From: an uncultured Pirellulaceae bacterium
GTDB taxonomy: Bacteria > Planctomycetota > Planctomycetia > Pirellulales > Pirellulaceae
Length of the DNA stretch: 64,000 nucleotides
Reading direction: 5' to 3'
NCBI GenBank assembly: GCA_937941455.1
Contig: CALDHM010000037.1
Location: 62,001-126,000 of the forward strand
Position numbers and translations under genes: made by a program. This document shows, one piece after another, positions 7,553-17,060 of the stretch. The notes under the pieces were generated by a model that had not been told where the DNA came from, did no database searches, and was given only the letters and a program-made list of their open reading frames with translations. Numbering within the stretch: the stretch's first letter is position 1; every line of letters begins with the position of its first letter.

Positions 7553-10327
7553 ATGCCTCGAATCCTTCCAGTAATCGCAAATCTCGTCGTGTTTCTGCTT
7601 GCGCTGGCAAGCGGCCCCTTGTGCTCCGCGCGCGGTGAGGAGCTAGGGGGTGATGATCGACCGATCATCGTGAAAACTCAAGCCCTGCTCGGAGAACCAT
7701 TCGGATTAGGGGTGGTTAGTTTCCGGCTTCCTCACCAAGTCTTTGGCGGGGCGGATCCGAACCTGATCTTGAGAACGGGCGCGGTGCGAGTGACAGAACG
7801 AGATGGTCGGATTTTCTATCCCGCCTACGGTCTATCGCCAGTGGCTCGTTTCTTTAATACCGTATTCAATCGTACGAGCAAACCGGGAAATGAATTGATC
7901 TCCGTTTGGTTTCTGTTCCGCGGCAATCAACCGTTGCAGTTGAAGGTCCAAGGTGTGGGTGAAATCAACGTGACGGTAACACCGACGTTGACAAGACGTC
8001 GCGAGCTCGATCGCATGCTCAAGCAATGGTGGCGAGAATATCAAGCTTCAAATTTTACAAATGACAGCGATGGAGATTTCCCAGACTTGGTCCATGTTTA
8101 TTTGGGGGAAATGCTGTCCCATCGTTTGGGCCTGAGTCATCCCGCGCGGGAGCGGCCTTCGAACGATCCGCTGGCAAAAACGATCGAACTGCTCACGGAC
8201 ATCGATCCGCTGAACCCAAGCGTGTTGGGGGCATGGTTCGATGGCCAGCAGGGCTTCGACCCGCCGCAGTTTCCGCTGCCACAGCCGATGCAGTGGACGC
8301 CTGTCGTGGTGACGAATTTGCCCGAGGAAATCCCAATCGAGCCGATCGTCTATCAAATTCCGCATGACTGTTTCTACTTGCGGTTCGGCACTTGGGACAA
8401 TCAAATCTGGCTCAAAAAGCTGATCGAGGAACATGGCGGAGACTTGGGGCGGATGATCCGCCTGCGCGGATTCGAGCCGAAGGTTCAGCAGAAGTTCTTG
8501 ACGCAACTAGCCCTGGAATCATCGCAAATCGACCAATGGTTCGGTGGGAACCTCATCAGCGACGTCGCGGTGATCGGTCGTGACACTTATTTTGAAACCG
8601 GCCCTAGCGTCGGGGTCGTATTACAATCGAAAGATTCGAAAGCACTGTCAACTCGGATCGAGCGGCGCCGGCAAACCTTCGCGAGCGAACGTCAAATCAA
8701 CCTGGGAACGGTCGAGGTGGCTGGCCAAACCGTGTCCTACTTGTCGTCGCTCGACAATCGATATCGCTCATTCTATGTCGTGCGGGGCGATTCGCATTTG
8801 TTCACCAACAGCCGGGCGATCGCGGAGTCGTTCATCAAATGCCGGGATGATAAAACATCGCTTGGCGATTCCCCCGAATTCCGCTATTTGCGGACGCAAA
8901 TGGCGCTCGATCGTAACGATACGATTTTCGTCTATTTTTCGACGGAGTTCTTCAAGAAAATACTGGAGCCGCAGTATCAGATCGAGTTGTATCGGCGGAG
9001 CCAAACCTTGGCGGAGATGCAGGTCTACCGGCTGGCAAGCTTGGCGGCGGCGCGCGAGGGTTTCCCCAATGCGCCGCTGGACTTCTTGATCGGAAATCGA
9101 TTTTTGCCGCCGATTCTCGAACAGCGAATTCGCGAATCTCAGATCAGGATTGAAAACGACGTGTGGATTGATGGATCGCGGGGACAACGCGGATATTTTT
9201 TGCCGATTGCCGATACGTCGATCGGCATGGTATCCGCCGCCGAGCAAGCCTGGTATCTAGAGCGTGCTCGATTCTTCGTGGAGAATGTGCGCCAGCTCGA
9301 TCCGATGGTGATTGCCATTCAGCGTTTCAATCAGGATCCACGGATCGAGCGGATCGTGTTCGACGCCCGCTTGGCTCCCTTTGGACAAGACCGCTACAAC
9401 TGGCTTACCTCCATGTTGGGGCCGCCGATGCCGTTCGAGGTTGTCGGTAACGACCGGGAATTGATTCGCGGCCAATTGTCAATCAAAGGCGGCGTTTGGA
9501 ATCGGAACGTGCCGCAGCATCAACTCTTCGCGGCCATCAGCGGTGACGAGCCGATCAACTTGGACCTGACCCCCACGTCGTTTTTTGAATCGTGGAGAAC
9601 TCTGAAAGAAGTTCCTGGTTATCTGGGAGCGTGGCCCAAGCCGGGTACACTGGATTGGCTGCCGATGCTCGGTGGGCGACCGGATGAACAAGGCTACAGC
9701 TATTCGCGATTGCTTGATTTGTGGCGTCTCCAATTCGATGACTTTTCGGTGTTAAGTTTCCAAAAACATCGCTTGGAGGGGCTGCGCGGGAACTTGCGCG
9801 TGGTGCCGACCGATCGGCCGGTGCAGTTGAAAATAACGATCGGTGATTTAGCCAAATCGCAGCTTAATAATTGGGCCAATGTTTTGAACTATCGACGAGC
9901 CTGGGAGACTTCGATTGCGAACATCCAACTGCTGAACTTGATTAGCGATCAATTCGGTGTCGAGGCTGGTGAAGCCAAGCGGCTGGCGCAGGAATTATTC
10001 GATGTTCAACTGGTTTGTTCGTTGGGTGGCGAGTATCGCTTGCAGAAGTGTGGGGCGAGAGAAATTTGGGTTTCGACGGCTTGGCCGAATTTCACGGCTC
10101 CGGTGATTCCGCAAGAGTACACGTCGCCGCTGCTGAATTGGTTTCGTGGTTGCGAAGTCGTCGGCTTGGAATGGGGTAAACAATACTCGCTGCATGGGTA
10201 TTTGGACATTGAAAGATCTGCCAGTACCGGGGCGACCTTGCCATCAATCGACCTTTTCAAAGGTTTTCAGAACTTGTTCCCCGGTAGCGGGAAAAATCTC
10301 GACGATAAACAGCAGAAGCGTCCGTAA
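7553..10327 (+). CDS. Large secreted protein of unknown function (planctomycete type)
   Basis: A 924-residue protein starting at ATG 7553 with a clear signal peptide (VIANLVVFLLALASG, cleavage near CSARG). No catalytic motif is evident. The middle section (about 350-520) with LSSLDNRYRSFYVVRGDSHL, then TNSRAIAESFIKC and NDTIFVYFSTEFFKKIL resembles DUF3352-like proteins, in which the chain describes repeated alpha/beta segments; this is a weak assignment. The remainder is rich in aromatic and basic residues without repeats. Large exported proteins with no known domain are frequent in planctomycetes. The next gene, 170 bases downstream on the same strand, is another secreted protein, so co-expression is possible. 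Function not assigned. Confidence 0.8.
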   Translation: MPRILPVIANLVVFLLALASGPLCSARGEELGGDDRPIIVKTQALLGEPFGLGVVSFRLPHQVFGGADPNLILRTGAVRVTERDGRIFYPAYGLSPVARFFNTVFNRTSKPGNELISVWFLFRGNQPLQLKVQGVGEINVTVTPTLTRRRELDRMLKQWWREYQASNFTNDSDGDFPDLVHVYLGEMLSHRLGLSHPARERPSNDPLAKTIELLTDIDPLNPSVLGAWFDGQQGFDPPQFPLPQPMQWTPVVVTNLPEEIPIEPIVYQIPHDCFYLRFGTWDNQIWLKKLIEEHGGDLGRMIRLRGFEPKVQQKFLTQLALESSQIDQWFGGNLISDVAVIGRDTYFETGPSVGVVLQSKDSKALSTRIERRRQTFASERQINLGTVEVAGQTVSYLSSLDNRYRSFYVVRGDSHLFTNSRAIAESFIKCRDDKTSLGDSPEFRYLRTQMALDRNDTIFVYFSTEFFKKILEPQYQIELYRRSQTLAEMQVYRLASLAAAREGFPNAPLDFLIGNRFLPPILEQRIRESQIRIENDVWIDGSRGQRGYFLPIADTSIGMVSAAEQAWYLERARFFVENVRQLDPMVIAIQRFNQDPRIERIVFDARLAPFGQDRYNWLTSMLGPPMPFEVVGNDRELIRGQLSIKGGVWNRNVPQHQLFAAISGDEPINLDLTPTSFFESWRTLKEVPGYLGAWPKPGTLDWLPMLGGRPDEQGYSYSRLLDLWRLQFDDFSVLSFQKHRLEGLRGNLRVVPTDRPVQLKITIGDLAKSQLNNWANVLNYRRAWETSIANIQLLNLISDQFGVEAGEAKRLAQELFDVQLVCSLGGEYRLQKCGAREIWVSTAWPNFTAPVIPQEYTSPLLNWFRGCEVVGLEWGKQYSLHGYLDIERSASTGATLPSIDLFKGFQNLFPGSGKNLDDKQQKRP

Positions 10328-10496
10328 ACGGATGTTTCTGCCCATGGATTTCGAATGCTGCGAAAATCTCGTGGAGCTGTTCGGCTTGGCATTCGCCGAG
10401 CTGCCGAATTAACGAACCACCGCGGGAGTGTCTCGCCGGTAGAATACAGGGAGGTTGAACATTTACCATGCATTCCAACCTTAAGGACAAAAGGAC

Positions 10497-12296
10497 ATGA
10501 ATCGGCACGTTCGCTCATCCTGTCTCTTGGTTATTGGCTGTCTGATCCTTGCAAACCCGTGCGGACTCATGGCCAGTCCCCAGGTTGACGCGGATTCCTC
10601 TCCCAAACAAGTATCCGAAGAAATGTGGTTGGGCACGCTCGATGTGGGGTTGGCCAAGTTGCGGTTGGCGCTCTATCTAACGCTTCAAGAAGATGGCAGC
10701 TACAGCGGGCGAGTCGTCAGCCTCGACCAGCAGAACGCGACGATTCCCTGTGATTCGATTGTCGTGAACGATGCGAAAATTCAAATCAAGATGTCGACCG
10801 CCTTTGCCCAATTCGAGGGGGCCTACAACGAAGACCGAAATGAACTGCATGGAACATGGAGCCAAGCGGGCCGGAATTACCCTCTCCGATTTCAACGCGC
10901 GGAAAAAATTCCGAGTCGGCAATTGGTCGAGGCGTGGCGAGGCACGCTGGTCGCCGGTCCGCAAAAATTCGCCTTTCAATTACGGTTGCTCCGCGAAGAG
11001 GGCGGGGAAACGCTGATCGGGGAATTGGACAGTTTCAACGAAGGAGTCAACGGTATCCCGGTCGATTTGCAAAAAACTGAAAACGGATTGACGTTTAAAA
11101 TCAATCTCTCAGGCGCGGAATTCGCAGGGCAATTTGCCGAAGACGGCGCGAAGTTGAGAGGGTTTTGGAAGCAAGGTGCCGGAAAATTTCCGCTAGAATT
11201 CGAAAAAATTTCTTTGGAAAAAGTCCATACGCGGATGGTGGATCGTCCGCAAACGCCGCAGCCGCCTTATCGATTCCGCGAGGTCGAGTTGTCGATTCCA
11301 ACGGTTGCCGGGGTCGTCATTTCTGGTACGCTGGCGACGCCGCAAAATTCTGAAGGTCCCTTTCCGGTGGTTGTAACGGTTACTGGTTCAGGGCCACAGG
11401 ACCGAGATGAGACGCTGTTCGATCACAAACTCTTTCTGGTATTGACGGATGCTTTGACTGCACGGGGAATCGCTGTCTTCCGTTACGATGAGCGCGGCGT
11501 GGGCAAATCAACGGGGAATTACTTACAAGCCAATACCAAGGATTTCGCTGAAGATGTCGGCTTGATTCTCGATCAACTGGCACAGCGTCCGGAAATCGAT
11601 CGGCGGCGCATGGCGATCCTCGGTCACAGCGAAGGGGGGATCATCGCGCCGATGGTCGCAGCGCGGCGGTCGGATTTGGCGGCGATCGTGCTATTGGCAG
11701 GGACCTCCGTACCAGGAGAGGAAATTCTGTTGGACCAGGCGCGGGCCATGGCACGCGTGAGCGGTGCCAGCGAGAAAATTTTGGACGCTCAAGAGCAACT
11801 GCTGCGGCGGGCAATCCAAGAAGTCTTGCGACCCGAACAAGCCAATGCTTCAGAAAAACCACAGGACGCGCCTCGAAAGTCGGCGGAGGGGGGAGAAATC
11901 GGCGGTGTCGACGCCGAGGCTATCGAGAAGGCCTTGTCAGATCCGGCGAATTATCAGGCGCTCGTCGCTCAAATCAGCACCCCGTGGATGCGATATTTTC
12001 TTGGACATGATCCTGCCCAGGATTTGCGAATTGTGAAATGCCCTACCCTGGCATTGTTCGGCGAAAAAGACCTACAAGTTACGCCCACTCTAAACGTTCC
12101 GAGCATGCGTTCGGCTCTGGAGGCAGCCGATAATTCCGATATCGAGATTCAAGTGTTTGAAGGTCTCAACCATTTATTTCAACGCTGCAATACCGGGTTG
12201 ATGACTGAGTACGCGTCGATCAGTGAAACTATCGATACGGAAGTGCTCGAAAAAATTGGTGACTGGCTCGAGACAAGATTGGCTCGTCGACAATAG
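10497..12296 (+). CDS. Secreted alpha/beta hydrolase with duplicated N-terminal beta-domain
   Basis: A 599-residue protein with a signal peptide (LLVIGCLILANPCGLMAS). Residues about 40-255 contain two similar units of about 95 residues: the first begins MWLGTLDVGLAKLRLAL and ends in GTWSQAGRNYPLRF, the second begins AWRGTLVAGPQKFAFQL and ends in GFWKQGAGKFPLEF, indicating an internal duplication. Residues about 265-599 are an alpha/beta hydrolase of the serine-aminopeptidase/dienelactone-hydrolase group. The nucleophile is Ser378 in GHSEGG, the acid Asp525 in LFGEKDLQV and the base His559 in GLNHLF; YDERGVGKSTGN is the usual oxyanion-side motif. It is probably an exported esterase or peptidase; the substrate is unknown. 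Confidence 0.9.
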   Translation: MNRHVRSSCLLVIGCLILANPCGLMASPQVDADSSPKQVSEEMWLGTLDVGLAKLRLALYLTLQEDGSYSGRVVSLDQQNATIPCDSIVVNDAKIQIKMSTAFAQFEGAYNEDRNELHGTWSQAGRNYPLRFQRAEKIPSRQLVEAWRGTLVAGPQKFAFQLRLLREEGGETLIGELDSFNEGVNGIPVDLQKTENGLTFKINLSGAEFAGQFAEDGAKLRGFWKQGAGKFPLEFEKISLEKVHTRMVDRPQTPQPPYRFREVELSIPTVAGVVISGTLATPQNSEGPFPVVVTVTGSGPQDRDETLFDHKLFLVLTDALTARGIAVFRYDERGVGKSTGNYLQANTKDFAEDVGLILDQLAQRPEIDRRRMAILGHSEGGIIAPMVAARRSDLAAIVLLAGTSVPGEEILLDQARAMARVSGASEKILDAQEQLLRRAIQEVLRPEQANASEKPQDAPRKSAEGGEIGGVDAEAIEKALSDPANYQALVAQISTPWMRYFLGHDPAQDLRIVKCPTLALFGEKDLQVTPTLNVPSMRSALEAADNSDIEIQVFEGLNHLFQRCNTGLMTEYASISETIDTEVLEKIGDWLETRLARRQ

Positions 12297-12862
12297 ACGG
12301 TGACGCGGTCGAAAGTTTTCGTTCGAGAACTAAGATCCTTGATACTTCGTGAGTTGATGTCCAAGCCAACGCGCAGCGGTTGAGCATTTTTTGTCAAGCC
12401 TCGGCGAGTAGCAAGTAAGGGATGAGATCGGATTCGCCAGCCGTCGACATGAATAGGCATTGACCGCAACCCAAGGCCACGGCGCGACTCCTTCTAAGTA
12501 TCGCTTGACCCTACAGAGAATTGAAACCGAACGGGTAACCGGATCTGAATTACATATCGGTGGCTCAAGATGAACGCTTCGTTATGACGGGTGGTCAGAG
12601 CACAAGAAATGCCTTTAGGAAGGATTACGATCCGGATGGACATGCCTGGGCGGGTTTGGTGTTCGTCGGTCCCGAGCATGGGCCGTTGAATTGGCAAGCG
12701 AACGTCCCGATTATTTACAGAAATGGAATCCTTTGCAGCTGCTGATTGATCGTCGAGCGTTAGGGCCACGAATGCAGACGCAGCCGTCCAGATGCGATGG
12801 CTGCTCTGTACTGGAAGCCTGTGACGCTCCATCTGCGGCGATGATGAAACGTCTTTGGCAGG
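12297..12862. other. Intergenic region without a supported gene
   Basis: About 560 bases between two converging genes. Short open frames exist on both strands (e.g. 12560-12745 plus) but none has a recognisable family, a good ribosome site or a clear preference for one frame. No terminator hairpin with a T-run was found. Confidence 0.4.
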
Positions 12863-13567
12863 TTATTTGTGCGTCCGGCGGGTCGTAAAGAAAAACAAAA
12901 TCAAATTCCAAAATACGAGCACCAGATTTTGGATCGGCAATTGCAGAGCTGTCGGTAGGCTGTAGATGACGACCACAGCGGGAATCCACAGGAACCAATT
13001 CGAGATGACGACGGGCAAGATCCGTTCGGCATACCAATTGGGGCCTAACGCTTGACGGAATCGAGACCAGGAAAAGTTCAAATCGCGCCACAACACGAAC
13101 AAGACAACATTCGTGATCCCGATCAGCGGGACGTACAGCACCTGGTCGACGAGTGTCTTGCAAGCGATAGTAAAGACATCATTCGCCTCACCGAATAGCC
13201 AAGCCTGTCCACGGTACAGAAAGTCGAGCTCGATACCTTTGAGGCTCCACAGCAGAACATTTGTGGCGCCGAGATACAAATTTCTTGGCAGAGAAAAACG
13301 ATTGCCGAGAGCGGTAATGATTGATGGGATGAGGCCACCGAAGATCGCGGTGGAAACGATGCTGAAGGTGATCCCCCAGTTGTCTTTCCAATCCGCCACG
13401 CGTTGAAGCCAAGCTTGTGCGACGGGCCAGTAGTAATAGGCCAGCACAATGCCGACTCCGAAAATCCAGAGGCAAATCCCGGCGACCAGATTCTTGCGCG
13501 CTGCCAACAGACCGGTGTCGCGAGCATCTTGAAGCCAGTGGCGTTTTCTTTCAGAATAAGAATCCAC
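12863..13567 (-). CDS. Mpv17/PMP22-like integral membrane protein
   Basis: 234 residues starting at GTG 13567 (GAGAGG about 12 bases upstream). Four hydrophobic segments are visible, about 26-46, 66-90, 143-160 and 184-228. The C-terminal half follows the Mpv17 pattern known mainly from mitochondria and peroxisomes: DQVLYVPL with D141-Q142, then NWFLWIPAVVVIYSLP at 190-205 (compare NWxxWPxxQxINFxxVP) and a final W220-N221 followed by an Arg pair at 230-231. The assignment rests on these motifs and is moderate. In eukaryotes the family forms or regulates small membrane channels; a bacterial role is not known to me. It appears monocistronic. Confidence 0.65.
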   Translation of the reverse strand: MDSYSERKRHWLQDARDTGLLAARKNLVAGICLWIFGVGIVLAYYYWPVAQAWLQRVADWKDNWGITFSIVSTAIFGGLIPSIITALGNRFSLPRNLYLGATNVLLWSLKGIELDFLYRGQAWLFGEANDVFTIACKTLVDQVLYVPLIGITNVVLFVLWRDLNFSWSRFRQALGPNWYAERILPVVISNWFLWIPAVVVIYSLPTALQLPIQNLVLVFWNLILFFFTTRRTHK

Positions 13568-13680
13568 GGACGTCCATCACCCTCTCGTCGACGATTTTCA
13601 TCGAAGTAACTACGGATATGGCGGAATCATCCTAGACTTTGTTGCGAAAGCCGTCAAACGAGGTGCGGCAGCTCGCGGAT

Positions 13681-13715
13681 CTCGCGAAAACCGGACGCTT
13701 ATGCGTTCTGGCGGG
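13681..13715 (-). repeat. Dispersed palindromic repeat, copy A
   Basis: Read on the minus strand this is CCGCCAGAACGCATAAGCGT then CCGGTTTTCGCGAG, the same unit as the other intergenic copies (AGCCGGAACGC-loop-GCGTCCGGTTTTCGCGAG). It lies between the Mpv17-like and nitrilase genes. Confidence 0.7.
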
Positions 13716-13794
13716 TAGTTTTGGCATCTTGCCTCGCAAGTGCGCGATTCCACGAGAAGCCTGACCCGATCGGCCCTGAATCTCGAAAGGAAGC

Positions 13795-14649
13795 ATGATG
13801 AGCACGTGGAAAATTGCAGGCGTTCAATTGGATGTGGCCTTTGCTGATGTCGCTGAAAATCTCCGGCGCATCGCTGAGAAAGCCCGCTCGGCTGCGGAGG
13901 CGGGAGCGGATTTGATTGTGTTTCCCGAGTGCGCACTTTCGGGGTATTGCTTTGCCAGTCTCGATGAGGCACGGCAAGCCAGTGTACCCCTGGATGGTGC
14001 CGCTATGCATGACCTGCGGAAGCTTTGCCGCAGCCTAAATCGCCACATCATCGTCGGATTGCTCGAGGCTGATGGAGAGCGAGTCCACAACTCGGTGATC
14101 TGTTTGGGACCTGACGGGATCGTAAGCCGATACCGCAAAATCCATCTTCCCTACCTCGGTGTCGATCGCTTCACCACGCCCGGGAATCGCTTGGAAGTTT
14201 TTGAGTTGAAAGGAATCAAGATCGGCATGAATATCTGCTATGACTGCGCATTTCCCGAGGCAAGTCGCGTGCTGATGCTACGGGGGGCGGATGTGATCAT
14301 TCTGCCAACCAATTGGCCAACCACTTCAGGACGAACACCCGATGTCATTCCCTACTCGCGGGCGCTCGAGAACAACGTCTATTTTGCGGCGATCAATCGT
14401 GTGGGAACCGAACGAGGCTTTACGTTTGTCGGCCGAAGTAGAATCGTCGATCCCCGTGGCAATGATCTGGCTACGGCGATCCACGACCACGAAGAGACGA
14501 TTTTCGCGACGATTGATCCGGAGTTTGCTCGGCAGAAAAGAATCGTCAATGTCCCCGGCGAACATGAAATCGATCGACTTCTCGACCGCCGTCCCGATTC
14601 GTATCAAGAGTTGTCAAAACCATTTCCAATTGACGCGAGAACCCATTGA
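13795..14649 (+). CDS. Carbon-nitrogen hydrolase (nitrilase superfamily amidase)
   Basis: A 284-residue cytosolic enzyme with the complete Glu-Lys-Cys triad of the superfamily: E45 in VFPECALSGY, K115 in YRKIHLPY and C148 in NICYD. The final segment IDRLLDRRPDSY is typical of N-carbamoyl/omega-amidase-like branches. The precise amide substrate cannot be told. Two successive ATGs (13795, 13798) follow GAAAGG at a suitable distance. No partner gene is adjacent. Confidence 0.9.
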   Translation: MMSTWKIAGVQLDVAFADVAENLRRIAEKARSAAEAGADLIVFPECALSGYCFASLDEARQASVPLDGAAMHDLRKLCRSLNRHIIVGLLEADGERVHNSVICLGPDGIVSRYRKIHLPYLGVDRFTTPGNRLEVFELKGIKIGMNICYDCAFPEASRVLMLRGADVIILPTNWPTTSGRTPDVIPYSRALENNVYFAAINRVGTERGFTFVGRSRIVDPRGNDLATAIHDHEETIFATIDPEFARQKRIVNVPGEHEIDRLLDRRPDSYQELSKPFPIDARTH

Positions 14650-14920
14650 GTAAACCAAGCTGAGCAACCGAAAGGCTGCGATGGAACTCTGAGTTGTGGT
14701 TGACCGACTCATCGGGCCAATAGGATCGCTCTAGCACTGAGCAAAAGTGCGTTCGGGTTGAGGTTCTGCCTGGAATGTCGATGTTGTGGGTTGCTCACGA
14801 CGCGCGTGGCCGTAGCAGTTACACATTGCCGCAAAAAAGTACTATGACGAAAGCGGCGTCGCGGTTTCGCGTGAGCTGCAGGGCAACGCCCAGAGATCGT
14901 TGGAATGCCGGGCAGAGAGT

Positions 14921-15286
14921 CTAGGCTTTCTCAGCAGCGTCACGCCGTTCCCTGAGTCGCACGGCTTTACCAGTCCGATCGCGGAGGAAGTACAATTTCG
15001 CGCGGCGGACTTCGGAAGACCGTTTCACCTCGACCTTTGAGATTTTGGGCGAGTGGATTGGGAACTTTCGTTCGACGCCCTCGCCAGCCACAATGCGGCG
15101 GACCGTGAAGGTTTCTTTGACGCCCGAACCAGATCGAGCGATCACGACACCGGAGAAAATTTGGGTGCGCGATTTTTGGCCCTCCAAAATAAGGCAATGG
15201 ACGTCAACCGTGTCGCCGATCGCAAATTGAGGCACTTCGGATTTCAGGCTTGATTCGGCTACTTTTTTGAGGATTTCTTGACTCAT
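14921..15286 (-). CDS. rplS: 50S ribosomal protein bL19
   Basis: 121 residues starting MSQEILKKVAESSLK. The family core is clear: FAIGDTVDVHCLI, then RTQIFSGVVIARSGSGVKET, VRRIVAGEGVERKFP and RRAKLYFLRDRTGKAVRL. bL19 sits at the subunit interface of the ribosome. An in-frame start 43 codons further upstream exists, but homology begins at the ATG at 15286. It is the last gene of the ffh-rpsP-trmD-rplS group, 187 bases after trmD. Confidence 0.97.
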   Translation of the reverse strand: MSQEILKKVAESSLKSEVPQFAIGDTVDVHCLILEGQKSRTQIFSGVVIARSGSGVKETFTVRRIVAGEGVERKFPIHSPKISKVEVKRSSEVRRAKLYFLRDRTGKAVRLRERRDAAEKA

Positions 15287-15473
15287 CGTGAACCCTATTC
15301 CGGGGCTGATCTTGTTTCGAATTGGGAAATAACAATGATACGAAATCTTGCCGACTTTGCAAACGCCGCGACGCAGAAAAACCCGAGATTTGCGATGAAT
15401 TGTCGCTGGGTTCAAGCGGCCAACCTAAACGCGGACAACCGGACCATAGTTTTGCGCCGATTTCACGGCCTGG

Positions 15474-16175
15474 TTAGCACCCTGCCCTTTCATCATCCAA
15501 CAGATCGGAGCGAGTCTCGCGAGTTTTTTGAATGGATCGCACCCGTCTCCAGGCAGCGATTTCGGCATGGTTCCCCTTGAGCAATACGTCCGGCACCTTC
15601 AAGCCGCGGAATTCCCGGGGACGGGTGTATTGCGGGAACTCCAACAAGCGATTTCCGGTGGAAAACGAGTCATCCACAGGGCTGACCTCATCGCCAAGAA
15701 CGCCGGGAAGGAGGCGGAAGACGGCATCGATGATTGTCATCGCAGCAACTTCTCCGCCGTTGAGAATGAAATCGCCGATCGAAATTTCTCGCGGTTGGAT
15801 GATATCGATGATCCGCTGGTCGAATCCTTCGTAGCGACCACAAACCAGGATCAATCGGCGCCAAGTGGCGATTTGCTCAACAAGCGGCTGTGTCAATCGC
15901 TGCCCCTGCGGCGTCAGCATAACAACTTCGCCGGGTTCCTCAGTCATACCTCGCACCGCTTCGATGGCGTGCACCAGCGGCTCTACCATCAGCACCATGC
16001 CGGGCCCACCACCGTAGGGGCGATCGTCCACCCGTTTGAATTTGTCGGTGGACCACTGGCGAATGTCGTGAAGGTGGATTTCTACCTGCCCGCGCTCGAT
16101 GGCCTTGCTCAGCAGCGACTCGTGGAGATAGCCGTCAAAGATACCAGGGAATAGTGTTAAGACGTCGACTCTCAT
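15474..16175 (-). CDS. trmD: tRNA (guanine-N1-)-methyltransferase TrmD
   Basis: A 233-residue SAM-dependent enzyme that methylates G37 of tRNAs and prevents frameshifting. The start MRVDVLTLFPGIF at 16175 is preferred over an in-frame codon 20 residues upstream. SPOUT-class knot motifs are present: DDRPYGGGPGMVLM, then LVCGRYEGFDQRI, SIGDFILNGGEVAAM, LLEFPQYTRP and the C-terminal LLKGNHAEIAAWR. Length is slightly short but complete. Confidence 0.97.
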   Translation of the reverse strand: MRVDVLTLFPGIFDGYLHESLLSKAIERGQVEIHLHDIRQWSTDKFKRVDDRPYGGGPGMVLMVEPLVHAIEAVRGMTEEPGEVVMLTPQGQRLTQPLVEQIATWRRLILVCGRYEGFDQRIIDIIQPREISIGDFILNGGEVAAMTIIDAVFRLLPGVLGDEVSPVDDSFSTGNRLLEFPQYTRPREFRGLKVPDVLLKGNHAEIAAWRRVRSIQKTRETRSDLLDDERAGC

Positions 16176-16308
16176 GACAAGTTCCCAGCAGCTGAAAGTA
16201 GACAGACCCGATAGCCGAAATCTTGGGAGCAGCAAAAGCGCATTTGCTAAACAGATTGGGCTCGTGGCATGAAGTGCTACGAGCTCATATCAATTGGCCT
16301 AAAGCCTA

Positions 16309-16338
16309 TCGCGAATCCAGCCCGCTTATGCTTCGGCT
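16309..16338 (-). repeat. Degenerate copy of the dispersed palindromic repeat
   Basis: The minus strand reads AGCCGAAGCATAAGCGGGCT followed by GGATTCGCGA, which keeps the order and spacing of the unit seen at 13681 but with several changes. It lies in the gap where rimM would be expected. Confidence 0.4.
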
Positions 16339-16431
16339 TATGGTTGCCGGTTTTGGGAAAGGCACTTAACTGTAATTATTATCGATGCCTGAACAGATTT
16401 CGTTGCAATGGAAACCAACAAGCCGCCACGG

Positions 16432-16875
16432 TTATTCCTGGGCAGTTCCGGAATCTGCTTCCAATCCGGCATCTGTCCCATCGCTCGCGGTTGCCGATTC
16501 GGCGGCAGGCTCCTCGGGAGCCGGAGGTTGTGGCAAATTTGCGGCAGCCTCGAGCGCTGCTTTGATGCTATTTTGGCGACGGACCCCAAGGCGCTCGATG
16601 GCTTTTTGCAGAGCATCCAAATGAGTACCATTCGCACCAAACTTCTTGATCAGGACCGAGACCTTCGGGCTCGGGATCGCACCGACTCCCAACCAATAAG
16701 CGACCCGTTCCTTGTTGAGCACGACGCGGGCGTCCGTTTCCGGAACATGGGGATCGTACGTTCCCAGTTCCTCGATGACTTTGCCGTCGCGGGGCGACCG
16801 GCTGTCGGTCGCGCAAATACGGTAAAAAGCACGGTTCTTGCGACCCATGCGTTTCATGCGGATTTTTACTGACAC
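16432..16875 (-). CDS. rpsP: 30S ribosomal protein bS16 with extended acidic tail
   Basis: 147 residues; the bS16 core occupies about 1-90 (VKIRMKRMGRKNRAFYRI, then ELGTYDP and RVAYWLGVGAIPS). The family is usually 80-100 residues; here a further 50 residues form an Ala/Pro/Glu-rich acidic tail (EEPAAESATASDGTDAG). Such tails occur in several bS16 proteins and are probably disordered. It lies 185 bases downstream of ffh and 256 bases upstream of trmD. Confidence 0.96.
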   Translation of the reverse strand: MSVKIRMKRMGRKNRAFYRICATDSRSPRDGKVIEELGTYDPHVPETDARVVLNKERVAYWLGVGAIPSPKVSVLIKKFGANGTHLDALQKAIERLGVRRQNSIKAALEAAANLPQPPAPEEPAAESATASDGTDAGLEADSGTAQE

Positions 16876-17060
16876 AAAATAATCCCTGAGACTGAAATCT
16901 GCGAAAACCTAGAATTTAGCAATTGGAAGGCCGATTGGCAAGGCAAGGCGCTGGGGACTCGCAGGAAGTCCCAAATTTTCGCGGTTGGAAGACAGGTTGC
17001 TGGGGCTCGTCGCTCCCAATCCCCTTTCCATTGCTCCAGCCGCTGATGGACGCTAGAGCA

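Noticed and set aside
12560-12745. Short plus-strand frame (MAQDERFVMTGG...)
   Set aside because: The composition is protein-like but there is no family, no clear ribosome site and a competing minus-strand frame.
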